Notes under the pieces: generated by a model
The model's input: only the letters and a program-made list of their open reading frames with translations
The model's database searches: none
Told to the model about the DNA's origin: nothing
Shown: positions 16,706 through 26,125 of the stretch, piece by piece
Position numbering within the stretch: position 1 is the first letter of the stretch
Layout: each line of letters begins with the position of its first letter
Assembly: GCA_963734685.1 (NCBI GenBank)
Contig: CAVTIC010000002.1
Span: forward strand, 124,001-188,000
DNA length: 64,000 nt
Source: JAOUEA01 sp963734685
GTDB lineage: Bacteria; Actinomycetota; UBA4738; HRBIN12
Direction: 5' to 3'
Program-made: the position numbers and the translations under genes

Positions 16706-17383
16706 TCAATCCTCGACGTGCAGCTTCCAGACCCACCGGAAGTCGCCGACGACCTCGTCGTTGGCGATCACCACGATGCGGTGCTCACCAGGATCCAGCG
16801 GTTCGAGGATGAACAGGAACCCCTTCGTGAGCGAGCGGCTCAGCCCGGGCTCGACTCCCCAGATGTTGTCCTTCGGGAAGTCGACGATCTCGCCCGGCGT
16901 GTGCGAGACCCACTGCCGCTGATGCACCAGTCGCTCGCCGTCGATCCGCACCGTCTGGTGGTAGAGGTCCGGGTTGATTTCGGCCGCGAAGTGCTCCCGC
17001 GCGCACGTGCGGAGCTCGCGCCAGGTCTCGCCAAGCCCCTCCGCGGTCGAGCACTCGAAGCCCCCGAGCGCCGGAGTGAAAGCGAGCGCGGCATCAGCCG
17101 GCACCGAGCAGTCCGCGCCCTGACCGCCGAGGAACACGACATCGCCTCCGGGCTGCAGCTCGCAGTTGCGAGGCGAGGATGGATCGAACAGCGGGTTCTC
17201 GGGCACCGGGATCTCCTGCACCCAGATGTTGTAGGCGCCATTCCACTCCGGGTACGTCATGCCGTACGGCGAGGCATCCGGCGGGAACACGCCTAGGCTG
17301 CCGTCGTGGTGCGCGAGCGCCGGCGCCGAGGACGACACGGCCCACAGCGACGCGAACACGGCGAGCGCGATCGCTCTCCTCAC
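16706..17383 (-). CDS. Secreted protein of unknown function
   Basis: The 225-residue product has a signal peptide (VRRAIALAVFASLWAVSSSA, cleavage likely after APALA) and a mature domain beginning HHDGSLGVFPPDASPYGMTYPEWNG. There are four Cys residues in the middle (RNCEL, ADCSV, FECST, RTCAR), suggesting two disulphides, and a strand-rich end (PGEHRIVVIANDEVVGDFRW). Similar secreted proteins occur in actinobacterial genomes without a known role. GTG 17383 is set by the signal peptide and an upstream AGAGGGG. The same frame stays open for about 130 codons upstream, which is unexplained. Confidence 0.68.
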   Translation of the reverse strand: MRRAIALAVFASLWAVSSSAPALAHHDGSLGVFPPDASPYGMTYPEWNGAYNIWVQEIPVPENPLFDPSSPRNCELQPGGDVVFLGGQGADCSVPADAALAFTPALGGFECSTAEGLGETWRELRTCAREHFAAEINPDLYHQTVRIDGERLVHQRQWVSHTPGEIVDFPKDNIWGVEPGLSRSLTKGFLFILEPLDPGEHRIVVIANDEVVGDFRWVWKLHVED

Positions 17384-17896
17384 GTGACCTACCCCTCTTC
17401 CTGCGGGCGAACGTGGGGACGCGGGCGATCCCCGAAGCCTGTTGCATTCGGGTGACACTGCGGGCCAGGACCCCCGCGTGTCAACCCCCATAGGCTTGAC
17501 AGCGCGTACGCACTCGTCGATGAGAGTGGGGACGTTTCCTACGGAGCCGACCACCGCCTCGGCGATCGCGACGACGCGCTGAACGACGAACACGCCGTTG
17601 GCCTCGAGGCGGACGGTGCTTGAGTTCGTCTGGCCCGCGTTCTCCTCGTGGGCGGACAGCTGCGTCCCCAGGTTGCAGTCGAGAGTGCTCGTGACCAGCT
17701 CGCGTTGCTTGTTCTGCCAGAAGGAGAGCGGATCCTTTCGTCCGGCTTGTCCAGGTCTGCCGCGTCTTCAAGCTCTTGGCCTAGCTCATAGGACGACAGG
17801 ACGTCCTCTTGGACATCCGCTTAGGGTGGCCAGCAGACCCTGAGCAACCTGGCTGCCTACGTCACCGAGATCGTCGGGGAAGGGAGTTGAGGACCG
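17384..17896. other. Intergenic region with a protein-like open stretch
   Basis: On the minus strand, in frame with the downstream secreted protein, about 17480-17730 reads with good protein character (NKQRELVTSTLDCNLGTQLS, then VRLEANGVFVVQRVVAIAEA) but has no good start codon and does not resemble a family I know. It could be the tail of a broken gene. Confidence 0.3.
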
Positions 17897-18523
17897 ATGT
17901 CCGGAAAGGTGTTCTTCAGCGTGACGATGTCGCTCGACGGGTTCGTCGCGCCGGAGGACGAGCCGTATGGGCAGCGCTGGACGGCGCAGTGGATGGAACT
18001 GCAGCAGTGGATACTCTCGCAGCGGTTCTTCCGGGAGAACCTGAAGCTCGGCGAGGGCGGCGAGGAAGGGCGCGACAACGACATCGTGCGGGAGACGTTC
18101 GAGCGAACCGGCGCGAGCGTGATGGGCAAGCGCATGTTCGAGCTCGGCGAGCAGGCGTGGCCGGAGGAGGCGCCGTTCCACACTCCGGTCTTCGTCGTGA
18201 CGCACGAGAAGCGTGACCCCTGGGAGCGGCTGGGCGGGACCACCTTCCACTTCGTCAACGACGGCATCGAGACCGCGCTCGACCAGGCCCGCGAGGCCGC
18301 CGGCGACCGAGACGTCCGCATCGCGGGCGGCGGCGCGACGATCCTGGAGTACCTGAACGCCGGCCTGATCGACGAGTTCTCGATCGCGCTCTCACCCGTG
18401 CTGTTCGGCTCCGGGATCCGCCTGTTCGAGGGCGTGGACGCGGGCCGCGTGGCCCTGGAGCCGGTCCGCTCGGAGCCGACGCAGCGGGTGACCCACCTGA
18501 CCTACGCAGTCCGGGAGCGGTAA
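17897..18523 (+). CDS. Dihydrofolate reductase family protein (RibD C-terminal domain type)
   Basis: The 208-residue protein opens with KVFFSVTMSLDGFVAPEDEP, the signature of the RibD-C/DHFR-like group, and ends with RIAGGGATILEYLNAGLIDEF and SPVLFGSGIRLFEG, the usual second half with the NADPH-binding GGGA. Members are NADPH-dependent reductases of unknown substrate. ATG 17897 follows a GGGAAGGGAG sequence. An internal stretch of about 30 residues (RFFRENLKLGEGGEEGRDND) is a known length variant in this family. It is a single gene. Confidence 0.85.
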   Translation: MSGKVFFSVTMSLDGFVAPEDEPYGQRWTAQWMELQQWILSQRFFRENLKLGEGGEEGRDNDIVRETFERTGASVMGKRMFELGEQAWPEEAPFHTPVFVVTHEKRDPWERLGGTTFHFVNDGIETALDQAREAAGDRDVRIAGGGATILEYLNAGLIDEFSIALSPVLFGSGIRLFEGVDAGRVALEPVRSEPTQRVTHLTYAVRER

Positions 18524-18718
18524 CTCGACCCGACCATCCGCGCGGGTTCACATGCCATTTCGCTGGCTTCGTCCTACGGTGGTAGGTGACCAGTTCTTGA
18601 TGGAGCTCGGCGACCTTCTGGATGATGCGCACAGAGCTGCCTTCGATCCGGGAGTGTGCTGAACGTGATCCGGCGCAGGCGGCCGCGGCCGCCCAGCGCC
18701 AGGGAAGGAGGCGTCCCG

Positions 18719-19096
18719 ATGGGCGCGCACAGCGATGTGATGGAGACGATCGAGCGGGCGAAGGACACCATGACGGTGCGTCGCGTGTTCGGTGACCCGG
18801 TCGAGAAGGACGGGGTCACGATCGTCCCGGCCGCGCGGGTGCAGGGCGGTGCGGGTGGCGGCGGTGGCGAGGGGCCCGAAGGCGAGGGCTCGGGCATGGG
18901 CACCGGGTTCGGGGTCAACGCGCGGCCTGTCGGGGCGTTCGTGATCAAGGGTGAGGACGTGCAGTGGCGTCCGGCCGTCGACGTGAACAAGGTGATCATG
19001 GGCGCCCAGTTGGTGGCGATCGCCGCCCTATTGCTGGCGGGCGCCGTGGTGCGTGCGCGAAAGGCCGTTCTCCTCCAGGAGGCTGAGACGGCCTGA
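18719..19096 (+). CDS. GerW/YtfJ-family protein
   Basis: The 125-residue protein has the GerW plan: a short helix (VMETIERAKDTMTV), the RRVFGDPVEKDGVTIVPAARV strand pair, a glycine/glutamate-rich loop (GGAGGGGGEGPEGEG), a FGVNARPVGAFVIKGEDVQW segment, then one C-terminal transmembrane helix (LVAIAALLLAGAVV). In Bacillus GerW/YtfJ is a spore protein, but the family is widespread in non-sporulating actinobacteria, where its role is unknown. ATG 18719 has GGAAGGAGG at good distance. The membrane tail is typical of actinobacterial versions. Confidence 0.8.
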   Translation: MGAHSDVMETIERAKDTMTVRRVFGDPVEKDGVTIVPAARVQGGAGGGGGEGPEGEGSGMGTGFGVNARPVGAFVIKGEDVQWRPAVDVNKVIMGAQLVAIAALLLAGAVVRARKAVLLQEAETA

Positions 19097-19668
19097 GGCA
19101 CCGCCGATCACCCTGGCCCTGCCATTCCAGGGGACGGGACCGAAGGGATCGCCGGGATCTCCTCGACGGCGAGGGTTGCCGTCGCGAGGATGATTGCCTC
19201 GGTAGTGCTCCTCTCCGGCATCCGTCCCGACAGACCGGCCCGAAGCACGCCTCTTCCATGCGACGCCGGACCGGGTCTACGCTCAAGGAACGTTATGGGG
19301 CGGATCGAAGGGGGGGCCATTCGAGGGGGAGAGTCCGCCCTCCATCTGATCAAGCGAATCGTGGGGACCCTTGGCCCCCGGGTCGACGAATCATCGCCTT
19401 GGGCGGATGCGCGATTACCGGACCGTTCGCGGGTCCAGACGGCAGATGCGTTCGATTCGACGAATGGCGCGCCGCGGCCACCGCGGCATCGTGTTCCGCG
19501 GCGACATGGGGATGGAGGGCTGCCGTGCGCGCCCCAGCGCGAGCAGGAGCCCTCGCGGCTTGACGAGAGCACAGGAGCATCCTGCTGCCAACACATCTCA
19601 GGTTCCCATCGAGCACCACTGATCGAGCCGCCGGCCCTGGTTCGAACCCTGCTCCGACCTGGCGGCGT
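19097..19668. other. Intergenic region, nothing recognised
   Basis: About 570 bases. Open frames exist on both strands because of high GC, but none shows family resemblance or a start signal. Confidence 0.35.
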
Positions 19669-20334
19669 CTAGGAGCGGGACCGTGGCCTGGCCGCGGCAA
19701 AGAGGGCCGCAGAACCGACGACGTCGACATCCACGGCGCTGAAGGACATCTCCAGGATGCGGCGGAGCCCCTCAGCCGTGTCGTCCACGTTGTCGAAGCC
19801 CCCTTGCTTGTTGGCTGCTCGCAGGAACGCGCGCGCGGGCTTCGTGTGGTTGCTCTGGAGACCGAGGACCGTCCCGCCGAAGAGGACCCCCTCCGGGCTG
19901 AGGACATCCGCGATGTTCCTCACGGCGACCGCCTTGTTTCCCTCTGGCCCGCGAAGGCAGTGAAGTACGAAGCTGAGTGCCGCGGAGTCGAACGGTCCGT
20001 CGACCGGGAGGGGCTTCATGACGTCGGCCTCAACAGTGATCGGATGCCGTTCCTCGAGTCGCTTCGCCACGTGGCGAAGCACGGTCTGATTGGGGTCCAG
20101 GAGCGTGATCTCCGTGTCGCGGGGCGGGTCCGCCTTCTCGATGAAGTAGCCGGTCCCAGGTCCAACGTCGAGGTGCCGGTGCCCCATGTGCTGTCGATAT
20201 CTGTCGACGCCCTGTGCTACGGGAACCTTCCAGACCGCCTTCGTCATGAACTTCAGCACCCACACGTCGTAGATCGCGAGCATCGCCGCGTTGTACCCGG
20301 ACTGCCCCTTGTACGACGGATCAGACTTGTCCAT
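19669..20334 (-). CDS. Class I SAM-dependent methyltransferase
   Basis: The 221-residue protein has an N-terminal helical cap (YNAAMLAIYDVWVLKFMTKA) and motif I HRHLDVGPGTGYFIEKAD for SAM binding, followed by TLLDPNQTVLRHVAKRL, DSAALSFVLHCL and the GVLFGGTVLG strand. It is a small-molecule-type methyltransferase of the kind found near polyketide or lipid genes; the substrate is unknown. ATG 20334 is preferred to 20346 because the protein family usually begins with MDKSDPSYKG-like sequence; no strong ribosome-binding site is seen, so a leaderless start is possible. Confidence 0.82.
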   Translation of the reverse strand: MDKSDPSYKGQSGYNAAMLAIYDVWVLKFMTKAVWKVPVAQGVDRYRQHMGHRHLDVGPGTGYFIEKADPPRDTEITLLDPNQTVLRHVAKRLEERHPITVEADVMKPLPVDGPFDSAALSFVLHCLRGPEGNKAVAVRNIADVLSPEGVLFGGTVLGLQSNHTKPARAFLRAANKQGGFDNVDDTAEGLRRILEMSFSAVDVDVVGSAALFAAARPRSRS

Positions 20335-20473
20335 GCCGGGAAGCATCCCATGGGCGCGCGACGAGGAAGCGTCAGACGGTGCTGATAGGGCAAGGGAGTC
20401 CCGCGATCCTCTCGCTTCATAGGGCCCAATTGCACATGCGCCCCGGCACAGGCAGCCCCCGCGACGTTGGCCG

Positions 20474-20863
20474 TCAGGTGCCGGCGGGTTGGAACAGCTC
20501 GACGACGTTGCCGGAGGGGTCTTCGAGCAGGATCTGACGGCCGCCGGGGCCGGTGACGATGTCGTTGCGGAAGCTCAGTCCGGCATCGCGGAGCCGAGCG
20601 ACTTCGGTGGCGATGTCGGCGACGATGAGGTGGATGCGATTCCAGCCGCCGGGGCTCGGCCTGGTGCCATCCGGCATGGGACGCCCGGCCGAGCTGGCCG
20701 GCCCGCTGAGCAGCAGCCGCAGGTTGCCGCGGGTGACGTCCGCGAAGGCGGGGACGGCGCTGGTGCGCACCTCGAAACCGAGATGCTCGGTGTAGAACTC
20801 GATCGCGGTCTCAACGTCGTCGACCATGTAGCGGACGTTCACCATCTCGTCTGGTTCCGTCAT
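20474..20863 (-). CDS. VOC (glyoxalase-like) superfamily protein
   Basis: A 129-residue VOC protein: VNVRYMVDDVETAIEFYTEH in the first module and NRIHLIVADIATEVARLRDA with ILLEDPSGNVVELFQPA in the second. The His in RIHL and Glu in VVELF fit metal ligands. The segment SGPASSAGRPMPDGTRPSPG between modules is typical of a common actinobacterial subgroup. ATG 20863 has an AGGAGGAG ribosome-binding site directly upstream. It lies 61 bases downstream of the second hydrolase-cyclase gene on the same strand, so the two may share a transcript. Confidence 0.86.
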   Translation of the reverse strand: MTEPDEMVNVRYMVDDVETAIEFYTEHLGFEVRTSAVPAFADVTRGNLRLLLSGPASSAGRPMPDGTRPSPGGWNRIHLIVADIATEVARLRDAGLSFRNDIVTGPGGRQILLEDPSGNVVELFQPAGT

Positions 20864-20924
20864 GGCTCCTCCTGTGCTCGTCGTCGATGCGGCAACGAAG
20901 CGCCCGCCGCCCGCGCGAAGTGAC

Positions 20925-22280
20925 CTACGACACCACTCGGTACAGATGCCACCGGTCGGGGACGCCCTTCAGCTCGTGCTCGCCGGCATCGTCGAACTCG
21001 AGTCCTGAGCCGGCGACGAGGTCCTTGACCGTCTGGGAGACCAGGACCTCCGAAGCACCTGCGAGCGCACCCACGCGCGCGCCGATCACGACGCCGAGCC
21101 CGCCGACCTTGTGGTCGATGGTTCGGACTTCACCTGTGTGGACGCCGGCGCGGACCTCCAAGCCGGTCGGCTCGAGAGCCTGCATGATCTGCTGCGCGCA
21201 CCTGACCGCACGCGCGGGACCGTCGAACATCGCGAAGAAGCCGTCGCCCGCCGTATCGATCTCGTTGCCACGGTACCTCGTGAGCATCGCGCGCACGATC
21301 GCGTGGTGTCGCTCGATGAGCTCTGACCACTGCCGGTCGCCGAGCTCGGCTGCGCGAGCCGTGGAACCCACCACGTCGGTGAACAGCACGGACGCGAGCG
21401 AGCGATCGAACTCCTCTTCCTCTCGATGGACGCCCGAGAGGAATCCCTCCACCGCGCGCACGACGGAGTCCACGTCGCCGAAGTACGGCGGGTGCGCGGC
21501 CCCCGACAGCTCGACCATCTTCGCGCCCGGGATCAACGACGTGATGTAGCGGACCTCATCCAGCGAGCCCATGGTCGTGTCGTCCGTCCGTTGGAGCGTC
21601 AGCGTCGGGGCGGAGACCGTCGGCAGGATGGCGCGCGCATCGGTCGCCTCGTGCATCGCATCGATCGCCTGCATCATCCCCGGGCTCGCACACGAGCGGT
21701 GGAACCGCGCCCAATCGGCCACGAAGCGTTCATCATTCTCCGAACCTGGAGCGCCCACGCCGAGATTCCATCGCGCGAACGCCTCCGTCCCCCACTCCTC
21801 GGCGACGTGCTTCTTCCACTCCGCAAGCTGGTCACCCGAGTACGCCCACGGGTAGTCCGGGCTCCACGCGCCCTTGACCCATGGTGAGAACAGGATCAGG
21901 GCGACCGCTCGGTCCGGGAACCCGGCCGCGAACATCGATGCGAGCGTTCCGCCCTCTTCGAAGCCGATCAGCACCGCGCGCTCCGACCCGGCCGCGTCCA
22001 TCACGGCTCGCAGGTCGTTGACCCCGAGCTCCAGCGCCAGTGATTCCACGCGATCGGGACGGTCGGACAGGCCGATCCCGCGACGATCGAAGATGATCAG
22101 CCGGCCGAGGGTGGCGAGCCCGCGGAAGAAGGCCTCCTGATGACCTTCCTCCCACGCGGTATCGACGTTCGACACGAACCCTGCCGAGTACACGATGTCG
22201 GTCGGCCCGTCGCCGACCACCTGGTAGGCGATATGCACGCCGTCGACGGTCGTCGCGTACTTGGTCTCAGGGATGGCCAC
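20925..22280 (-). CDS. Alpha/beta hydrolase-nucleotide cyclase fusion, copy 2 (nucleophile replaced)
   Basis: A 451-residue soluble fusion like those at 5374 and 42565. The hydrolase domain (residues 1-270) has FDRRGIGLSDR, but the nucleophile elbow reads IGFEEGG at about 106-111, with Glu in place of Ser; the late His is kept (GAAHPPYFGD). The cyclase domain has metal-site Asp in VLFTDVVGST and DTAGDGFFA, with Asp instead of the substrate Lys before GDG. A diagnostic end, GEHELKGVPDRWHLYRVVS, is shared by all three. GTG 22280 has AAGGA upstream. Inference: a regulatory protein whose hydrolase half binds rather than cleaves its ligand. Confidence 0.86.
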   Translation of the reverse strand: MAIPETKYATTVDGVHIAYQVVGDGPTDIVYSAGFVSNVDTAWEEGHQEAFFRGLATLGRLIIFDRRGIGLSDRPDRVESLALELGVNDLRAVMDAAGSERAVLIGFEEGGTLASMFAAGFPDRAVALILFSPWVKGAWSPDYPWAYSGDQLAEWKKHVAEEWGTEAFARWNLGVGAPGSENDERFVADWARFHRSCASPGMMQAIDAMHEATDARAILPTVSAPTLTLQRTDDTTMGSLDEVRYITSLIPGAKMVELSGAAHPPYFGDVDSVVRAVEGFLSGVHREEEEFDRSLASVLFTDVVGSTARAAELGDRQWSELIERHHAIVRAMLTRYRGNEIDTAGDGFFAMFDGPARAVRCAQQIMQALEPTGLEVRAGVHTGEVRTIDHKVGGLGVVIGARVGALAGASEVLVSQTVKDLVAGSGLEFDDAGEHELKGVPDRWHLYRVVS

Positions 22281-22381
22281 GCCCGAATCCTTCCCCGGAT
22301 GGGACCGTGCCGCAACCGGGCGGTCCCGAGCACCAAAAGGAGCGGCGCAACCGCCGAGGTGATGGTCCCGTCCCGGTCCCT

Positions 22382-22387
22382 TACCGT
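22382..22387 (+). promoter_or_regulatory. -10 box of a leaderless methyltransferase gene
   Basis: TACCGT lies 6 bases before the ATG at 22394; no Shine-Dalgarno sequence. Confidence 0.4.
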
Positions 22388-22393
22388 GTCCGG

Positions 22394-23014
22394 ATGGATC
22401 CGGGACGCCACTGGGACCACGTGTACTCGAGTAGGGCTTCCGACGAGGTGAGTTGGTACGAGCGCGATCCGGTGCTCTCGCTCAAGCTGATACGCGAGGT
22501 GTCCTCCGTGCCCGAAACGACCGTGATCGATGTCGGCGCAGGGGAGTCGACCCTGGTCGAGCGCTTGCTGGACCTTCGTGTGCGCCACGTCGCTGTTCTC
22601 GACGTTTCTTCCGTGTCCCTCGCGGTCACTCGGGCACGACTAGGAGAACGAGCCGCGGGCGTCACGTGGATCGAGGCGGACGTCGCTCGAGTGACGGATG
22701 TCGGGAGGTTCGAGATATGGCACGACAGGGCGGCCTTCCACTTCCTGACAGATCCGGAGAGCCGTCGACGCTACGCAGCACTGGCAACGAGGACGATCCG
22801 ATCAGGCGGATACGCGATCATCGCGACCTTCGCTCTCGATGGCCCTGAGAGCTGCAGCGGTCTGCCTGTCGTCCGGTATGACGCCGATGCACTCGCGACA
22901 GAGCTGGGGCCGTCGTTCGAACCCATCTCCTCGGTCCGACATAGCCACACGACGCCCTCGGCGGTCACGCAGAACTTCCTCTACACGATCCTCAGGCGCC
23001 GCGAGACAGGCTAG
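22394..23014 (+). CDS. Class I SAM-dependent methyltransferase
   Basis: The 206-residue protein opens HWDHVYSSRASDEVSWYERD, the standard start of a methyltransferase group widespread in bacteria. Motif I is TVIDVGAGESTLVERLL, and the later motifs are HVAVLDVSSVSLAVTRARL, IWHDRAAFHFLTDPESRRRY and GGYAIIATFALDGP. Substrates of this group are not established. The TACCGT box 6 bases upstream supports ATG 22394. Its last four bases overlap the end of the convergent cyclase gene (shared CTAG). Confidence 0.88.
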   Translation: MDPGRHWDHVYSSRASDEVSWYERDPVLSLKLIREVSSVPETTVIDVGAGESTLVERLLDLRVRHVAVLDVSSVSLAVTRARLGERAAGVTWIEADVARVTDVGRFEIWHDRAAFHFLTDPESRRRYAALATRTIRSGGYAIIATFALDGPESCSGLPVVRYDADALATELGPSFEPISSVRHSHTTPSAVTQNFLYTILRRRETG

Positions 23015-24258
23015 GCCGGCCCGGGGGGTTGGACCGGATGTGTGGGACTCTCCGCGATCCTTCGAGGGATCGGCTGAGGCAACCTCGCCTGAAGGAGCCA
23101 GGTCCTCATCTCACCCTTCCCCTTCACTAGAACGGTGCCGCGCTCGACGAACGAGTATCGATCGCGGAGCTTCTCGTACGTCCGCTCAGTGACCTGGATC
23201 CCACCGGGGATCCCGTGGGACTCCATCCGACTCGCCGTGTTCACGGTGTCGCCCCATAGGTCGTAGATGAAGCGACGAACGCCGATCACCCCTGCAACGA
23301 CAGGGCCCGTGTCGATCCCGATGCGGAGTTGAACGGCTCCGAGCTCGTCATCGAGCGCGTCCAGCTCCTTCACCATGTCGAGCGCCATGTCGGCGACGGC
23401 TTCGGCGTGATCCTCGCGAGGGAGAGGGAGTCCGCCGGCCACCATGTAGGCATCACCGATCGTCTTGATCTTCTCCAGGCCGTGTTGCTCGGTGAGGCGA
23501 TCGAATCGAGAGAACAATCCGTTCAGGAGCTCGACCACCTGCTCGGGGGCAACCGCGGCCGACATCGTCGTGAAATCCACGATGTCGGCGAACAGCACCG
23601 TGACCTCGGCGAATCCGTCCGCGATCGTGCCGTGCGAGTCCCGCAGGCGTGCCGCTATCGGCGCCGGCAGGACGTTCAACAGGAGGCGCTCGGACTTCGC
23701 TCGCTCGTGCTCCCGTTCGAGCACGAAGAACCGAAGCAGTAGGAACGCCGTGATCGACACCCCGGCGAGGTTGAGCACGAAGAACGTGATCTGGATGGGC
23801 GTGGGTATGTCAGCCGGGCTGAGAAGCGGCTCCAGGAGTCCCGCGACGACCAGGAGGACCGCATACGCCACGAACCACCGGATCGAGCTGTGGGTCGCCT
23901 TGAACATGAGCGCCCCCACGGGGGCCGTGAACGACCAGAGGATCACCGCGCTCGAGGGAACGAATCCTCCGAGACTCACTTGAAGCAGGAAGGGCAACAG
24001 CAGCAACATCGTCAGCTGGCTCGCGCGGAAGGACTCGAGGCGCTTCGTCCGTCTGAAGGAGATCAGCCAGGCGATGGAGATCACCTGATAGGCCAGCGGG
24101 ATGGCGGCAGACACCGGTAGCCCGAGGGCGAAGTAGGTGACGACCCACACACACGAAAGCGCAGCGACCAGGAGCGTCGACAGGGTGAGGACGATCTTGG
24201 CGAGCCGCTCTTGCTCGTCGTCCTCAGGCGTTACGCCCAGCAGCGCGATGCGGCTCAT
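23011..24258 (-). CDS. Membrane adenylate/guanylate cyclase (class III) with six transmembrane helices
   Basis: The 415-residue protein has six hydrophobic helices (about residues 25-190), a short coiled linker (EREHERAKSERLLLNVLP) and a complete class III cyclase domain. All canonical residues are present: metal Asp in LFADIVDFTTM, the adenine-selecting Lys and second metal Asp in EKIKTIGDAYMVAGG, and the Asn and Arg in LWGDTVNTASRMES. This is the layout of mycobacterial Rv1625c-type membrane cyclases, so cAMP production is likely. The start overlaps the upstream methyltransferase stop as ATGA; the longer reading to 24282 is less likely. Confidence 0.88.
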   Translation of the reverse strand: MSRIALLGVTPEDDEQERLAKIVLTLSTLLVAALSCVWVVTYFALGLPVSAAIPLAYQVISIAWLISFRRTKRLESFRASQLTMLLLLPFLLQVSLGGFVPSSAVILWSFTAPVGALMFKATHSSIRWFVAYAVLLVVAGLLEPLLSPADIPTPIQITFFVLNLAGVSITAFLLLRFFVLEREHERAKSERLLLNVLPAPIAARLRDSHGTIADGFAEVTVLFADIVDFTTMSAAVAPEQVVELLNGLFSRFDRLTEQHGLEKIKTIGDAYMVAGGLPLPREDHAEAVADMALDMVKELDALDDELGAVQLRIGIDTGPVVAGVIGVRRFIYDLWGDTVNTASRMESHGIPGGIQVTERTYEKLRDRYSFVERGTVLVKGKGEMRTWLLQARLPQPIPRRIAESPTHPVQPPGPA

Positions 24259-25046
24259 CGGCTCGTCTTGCGGACCTTCCATATCTCCTCAGACGGCCAG
24301 CGACGCGACCACTCGAGGCTGACCATGTCATCGTCCTGCATGAAGGGTATGGCGTCCGGGCCGGGCCGCAGCTCGATGAGATCCTCGATGTCGAACCCGT
24401 TGGTTCGCAACAATCGGATCATGTCTCCGTAGCCGAGATGGAACTCGACCGATGGCCAGTCTGGCCATTCGAACCGGCGCATCCCGAAGTAGTCCTGGTG
24501 GAGCTCGGCGGTCGGGGCGTCACCGCTGTCGGGTGAACAGAGCATGGCGAGCGTTCCGCTGACGAGGAAGATCAGTGCCCCACCCGGGCGCAGAACCCGA
24601 CCGGCCTCGGGGATCCAGCGGTAGGGGTCGGCCCAGATGCTCGCCCCGTACTCCGAGATCGCCACGTCGAAGCTGGCATCCGGGAAGGGAAGCTCCTCGG
24701 CGTTGCCCTCGTGGAGCGGGAAGGAGAGGCCGTGCTCCTCCTGGAGTCGGCGGGCCGTCGTCAGTTGCTCCCGCGAAAGGTCGATGCCGACCGGACGAGC
24801 ACCGCGGCGAGCGAGCCACGCCGAGACGTACCCGGTGCCGCAGCCGAGTTCGATGGTGTCCTTGCCGTCGAGGTCGTGCGGCAACACGCCCAGTTCTGCC
24901 TCAGGGATCTGCCAGATCCCCCAGAAGGGCTCCTCGCTCGCCCACGAGCGTTCACCCGGCGGCACGAACTCGGTCGCCCACTCGTTCCACGCGCCGCGGT
25001 TGCGGATCACGTAGTCGCGCTCGCCGGGCTCGGTTCCTTCGCTCAT
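24255..25046 (-). CDS. Class I SAM-dependent methyltransferase
   Basis: A 263-residue enzyme starting RDYVIRNRGAWNEWATEFVP, typical of a broad actinobacterial group. Motif I is TIELGCGTGYVSAWLARRGA, followed by VGIDLSREQLTTARRL, FDVAISEYGASIWADPYRWI and GGALIFLVSGTL. It is probably a small-molecule methyltransferase. Its TGA overlaps the cyclase start (ATGA), so methyltransferase and membrane cyclase are translated as a unit, an unusual pairing. ATG 25046 is chosen by family alignment; there is no strong ribosome-binding site. Confidence 0.87.
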   Translation of the reverse strand: MSEGTEPGERDYVIRNRGAWNEWATEFVPPGERSWASEEPFWGIWQIPEAELGVLPHDLDGKDTIELGCGTGYVSAWLARRGARPVGIDLSREQLTTARRLQEEHGLSFPLHEGNAEELPFPDASFDVAISEYGASIWADPYRWIPEAGRVLRPGGALIFLVSGTLAMLCSPDSGDAPTAELHQDYFGMRRFEWPDWPSVEFHLGYGDMIRLLRTNGFDIEDLIELRPGPDAIPFMQDDDMVSLEWSRRWPSEEIWKVRKTSR

Positions 25047-25114
25047 CGTGATCGGCAGTATGGCGGGTCCGCACAGGAGGCCGTCGACGCGCCGGTGCAG
25101 GCGGAGGAGGAACC

Positions 25115-25811
25115 TTAGGAGTCCCTCGAGATGCTCGCCGACCGCGCCGTGATGCCTGCCGCCAGGACGGCTGCGACCAGCGTCGCCGGCACGGCAAGTT
25201 CGAGCGAGGAGCCGATACCGAAGCCGGTCCCAACGACGGCCGTGACGACCCCTGCGGTTCCGACAACCGTCATCCGCCACCGATCGAAGGATGGGCCCAC
25301 GCCCTCTGCGGGCTCAGAACGACGACTCACGATGAGCAGCGGTATCAGCAAGGCCGGCTTCAGGAGATTCGCGACGTTCTGGATCGAGTTTCCCGCAGCC
25401 AGGTTGCCTTCCTGAAGCGATGTCGATGACGTGAACCAGGGTCGCACCGACCCCCACGATGGTGACCGCGATCACCGTCGCCTCTCGAAAGCCGTCCCTG
25501 CGCCACGCAGCGATGAGACCCAAGACCCCGAGTGCGAGATTGGCGAAACCCATCTCCTGCTGGAACGGACTGCCCTTCGGCCAATCGATCGACTCCGCGA
25601 CGGCATCGGGCGTGAAGACGTGACCGAAGAAACCGCTGAGCCCGCTCGCGCCCACCCCGAGCATGAACAGATAGATCAGGTACACCTCTACCTTCCAGAG
25701 ACGATCCTTCGCCCTCGTGTCGAGTCGAACATGAAGGGCGGCGAGCAGCACCGGAAGCACGGAGAACGCGAACACCCGCACCGCCACCGGTGTCCATGCG
25801 TAGTTCCCCAT
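25115..25811 (-). pseudogene. DUF6790-like membrane protein, one frameshift
   Basis: From ATG 25811 the frame encodes a membrane protein (LWKVEVYLIYLFMLGVGASG, SGFFGHVFTPDAVAESIDWP, EMGFANLALGVLGLIAAWRR, TIVGVGATLVHVIDI). At about 25415-25420 the frame is lost; the continuation QEGNLAAGNSIQNVANLLKP lies one frame over and runs to a stop at 25115 with two more hydrophobic helices. One inserted base explains it (length 697). The family resemblance to DUF6790 is by pattern memory. Single insertion suggests error or recent loss. Confidence 0.65.
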
Positions 25812-25869
25812 CAGATGTCGCTGGAGCGGGGGAGGCTTCGACGCGAGATCTCCGCCTGTCGGGTCGCCT

Positions 25870-25992
25870 GCATCGCCCGATCGACGAGAGCGGTGCCTCG
25901 CGGACCCCCTGGATGAGACCCCGCGCGAGCCAGACCGACTCGACGAAGCGGCCCGTCTCACCTCCGAGCGGGCGAGGCACGTACTCGAACAC
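25870..25992 (-). pseudogene. N-terminal fragment of an AraC-type regulator
   Basis: From GTG 25992 the first 25 residues (VFEYVPRPLGGETGRFVESV, then WLARG) match the opening of AraC-family regulators, pattern YxPRPxLxxFVESxWYxxG. Similarity stops after about 35 codons. A TAAGGT box at 25999-26004, 6 bases before the start, would make it leaderless. The DNA-binding domain is missing. Confidence 0.4.
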
Positions 25993-26125
25993 GGATCGAC
26001 CTTAGGCCCACCCTTGATATGTGTCGAAACCGGCGGGCGTCAACGGCTTGCATGGATCAACAGGACGACGTGTATGCGTACGTCGATCCGTCGCGAGGGC
26101 CGGGATCTCCGCTGTCGATATCGCG

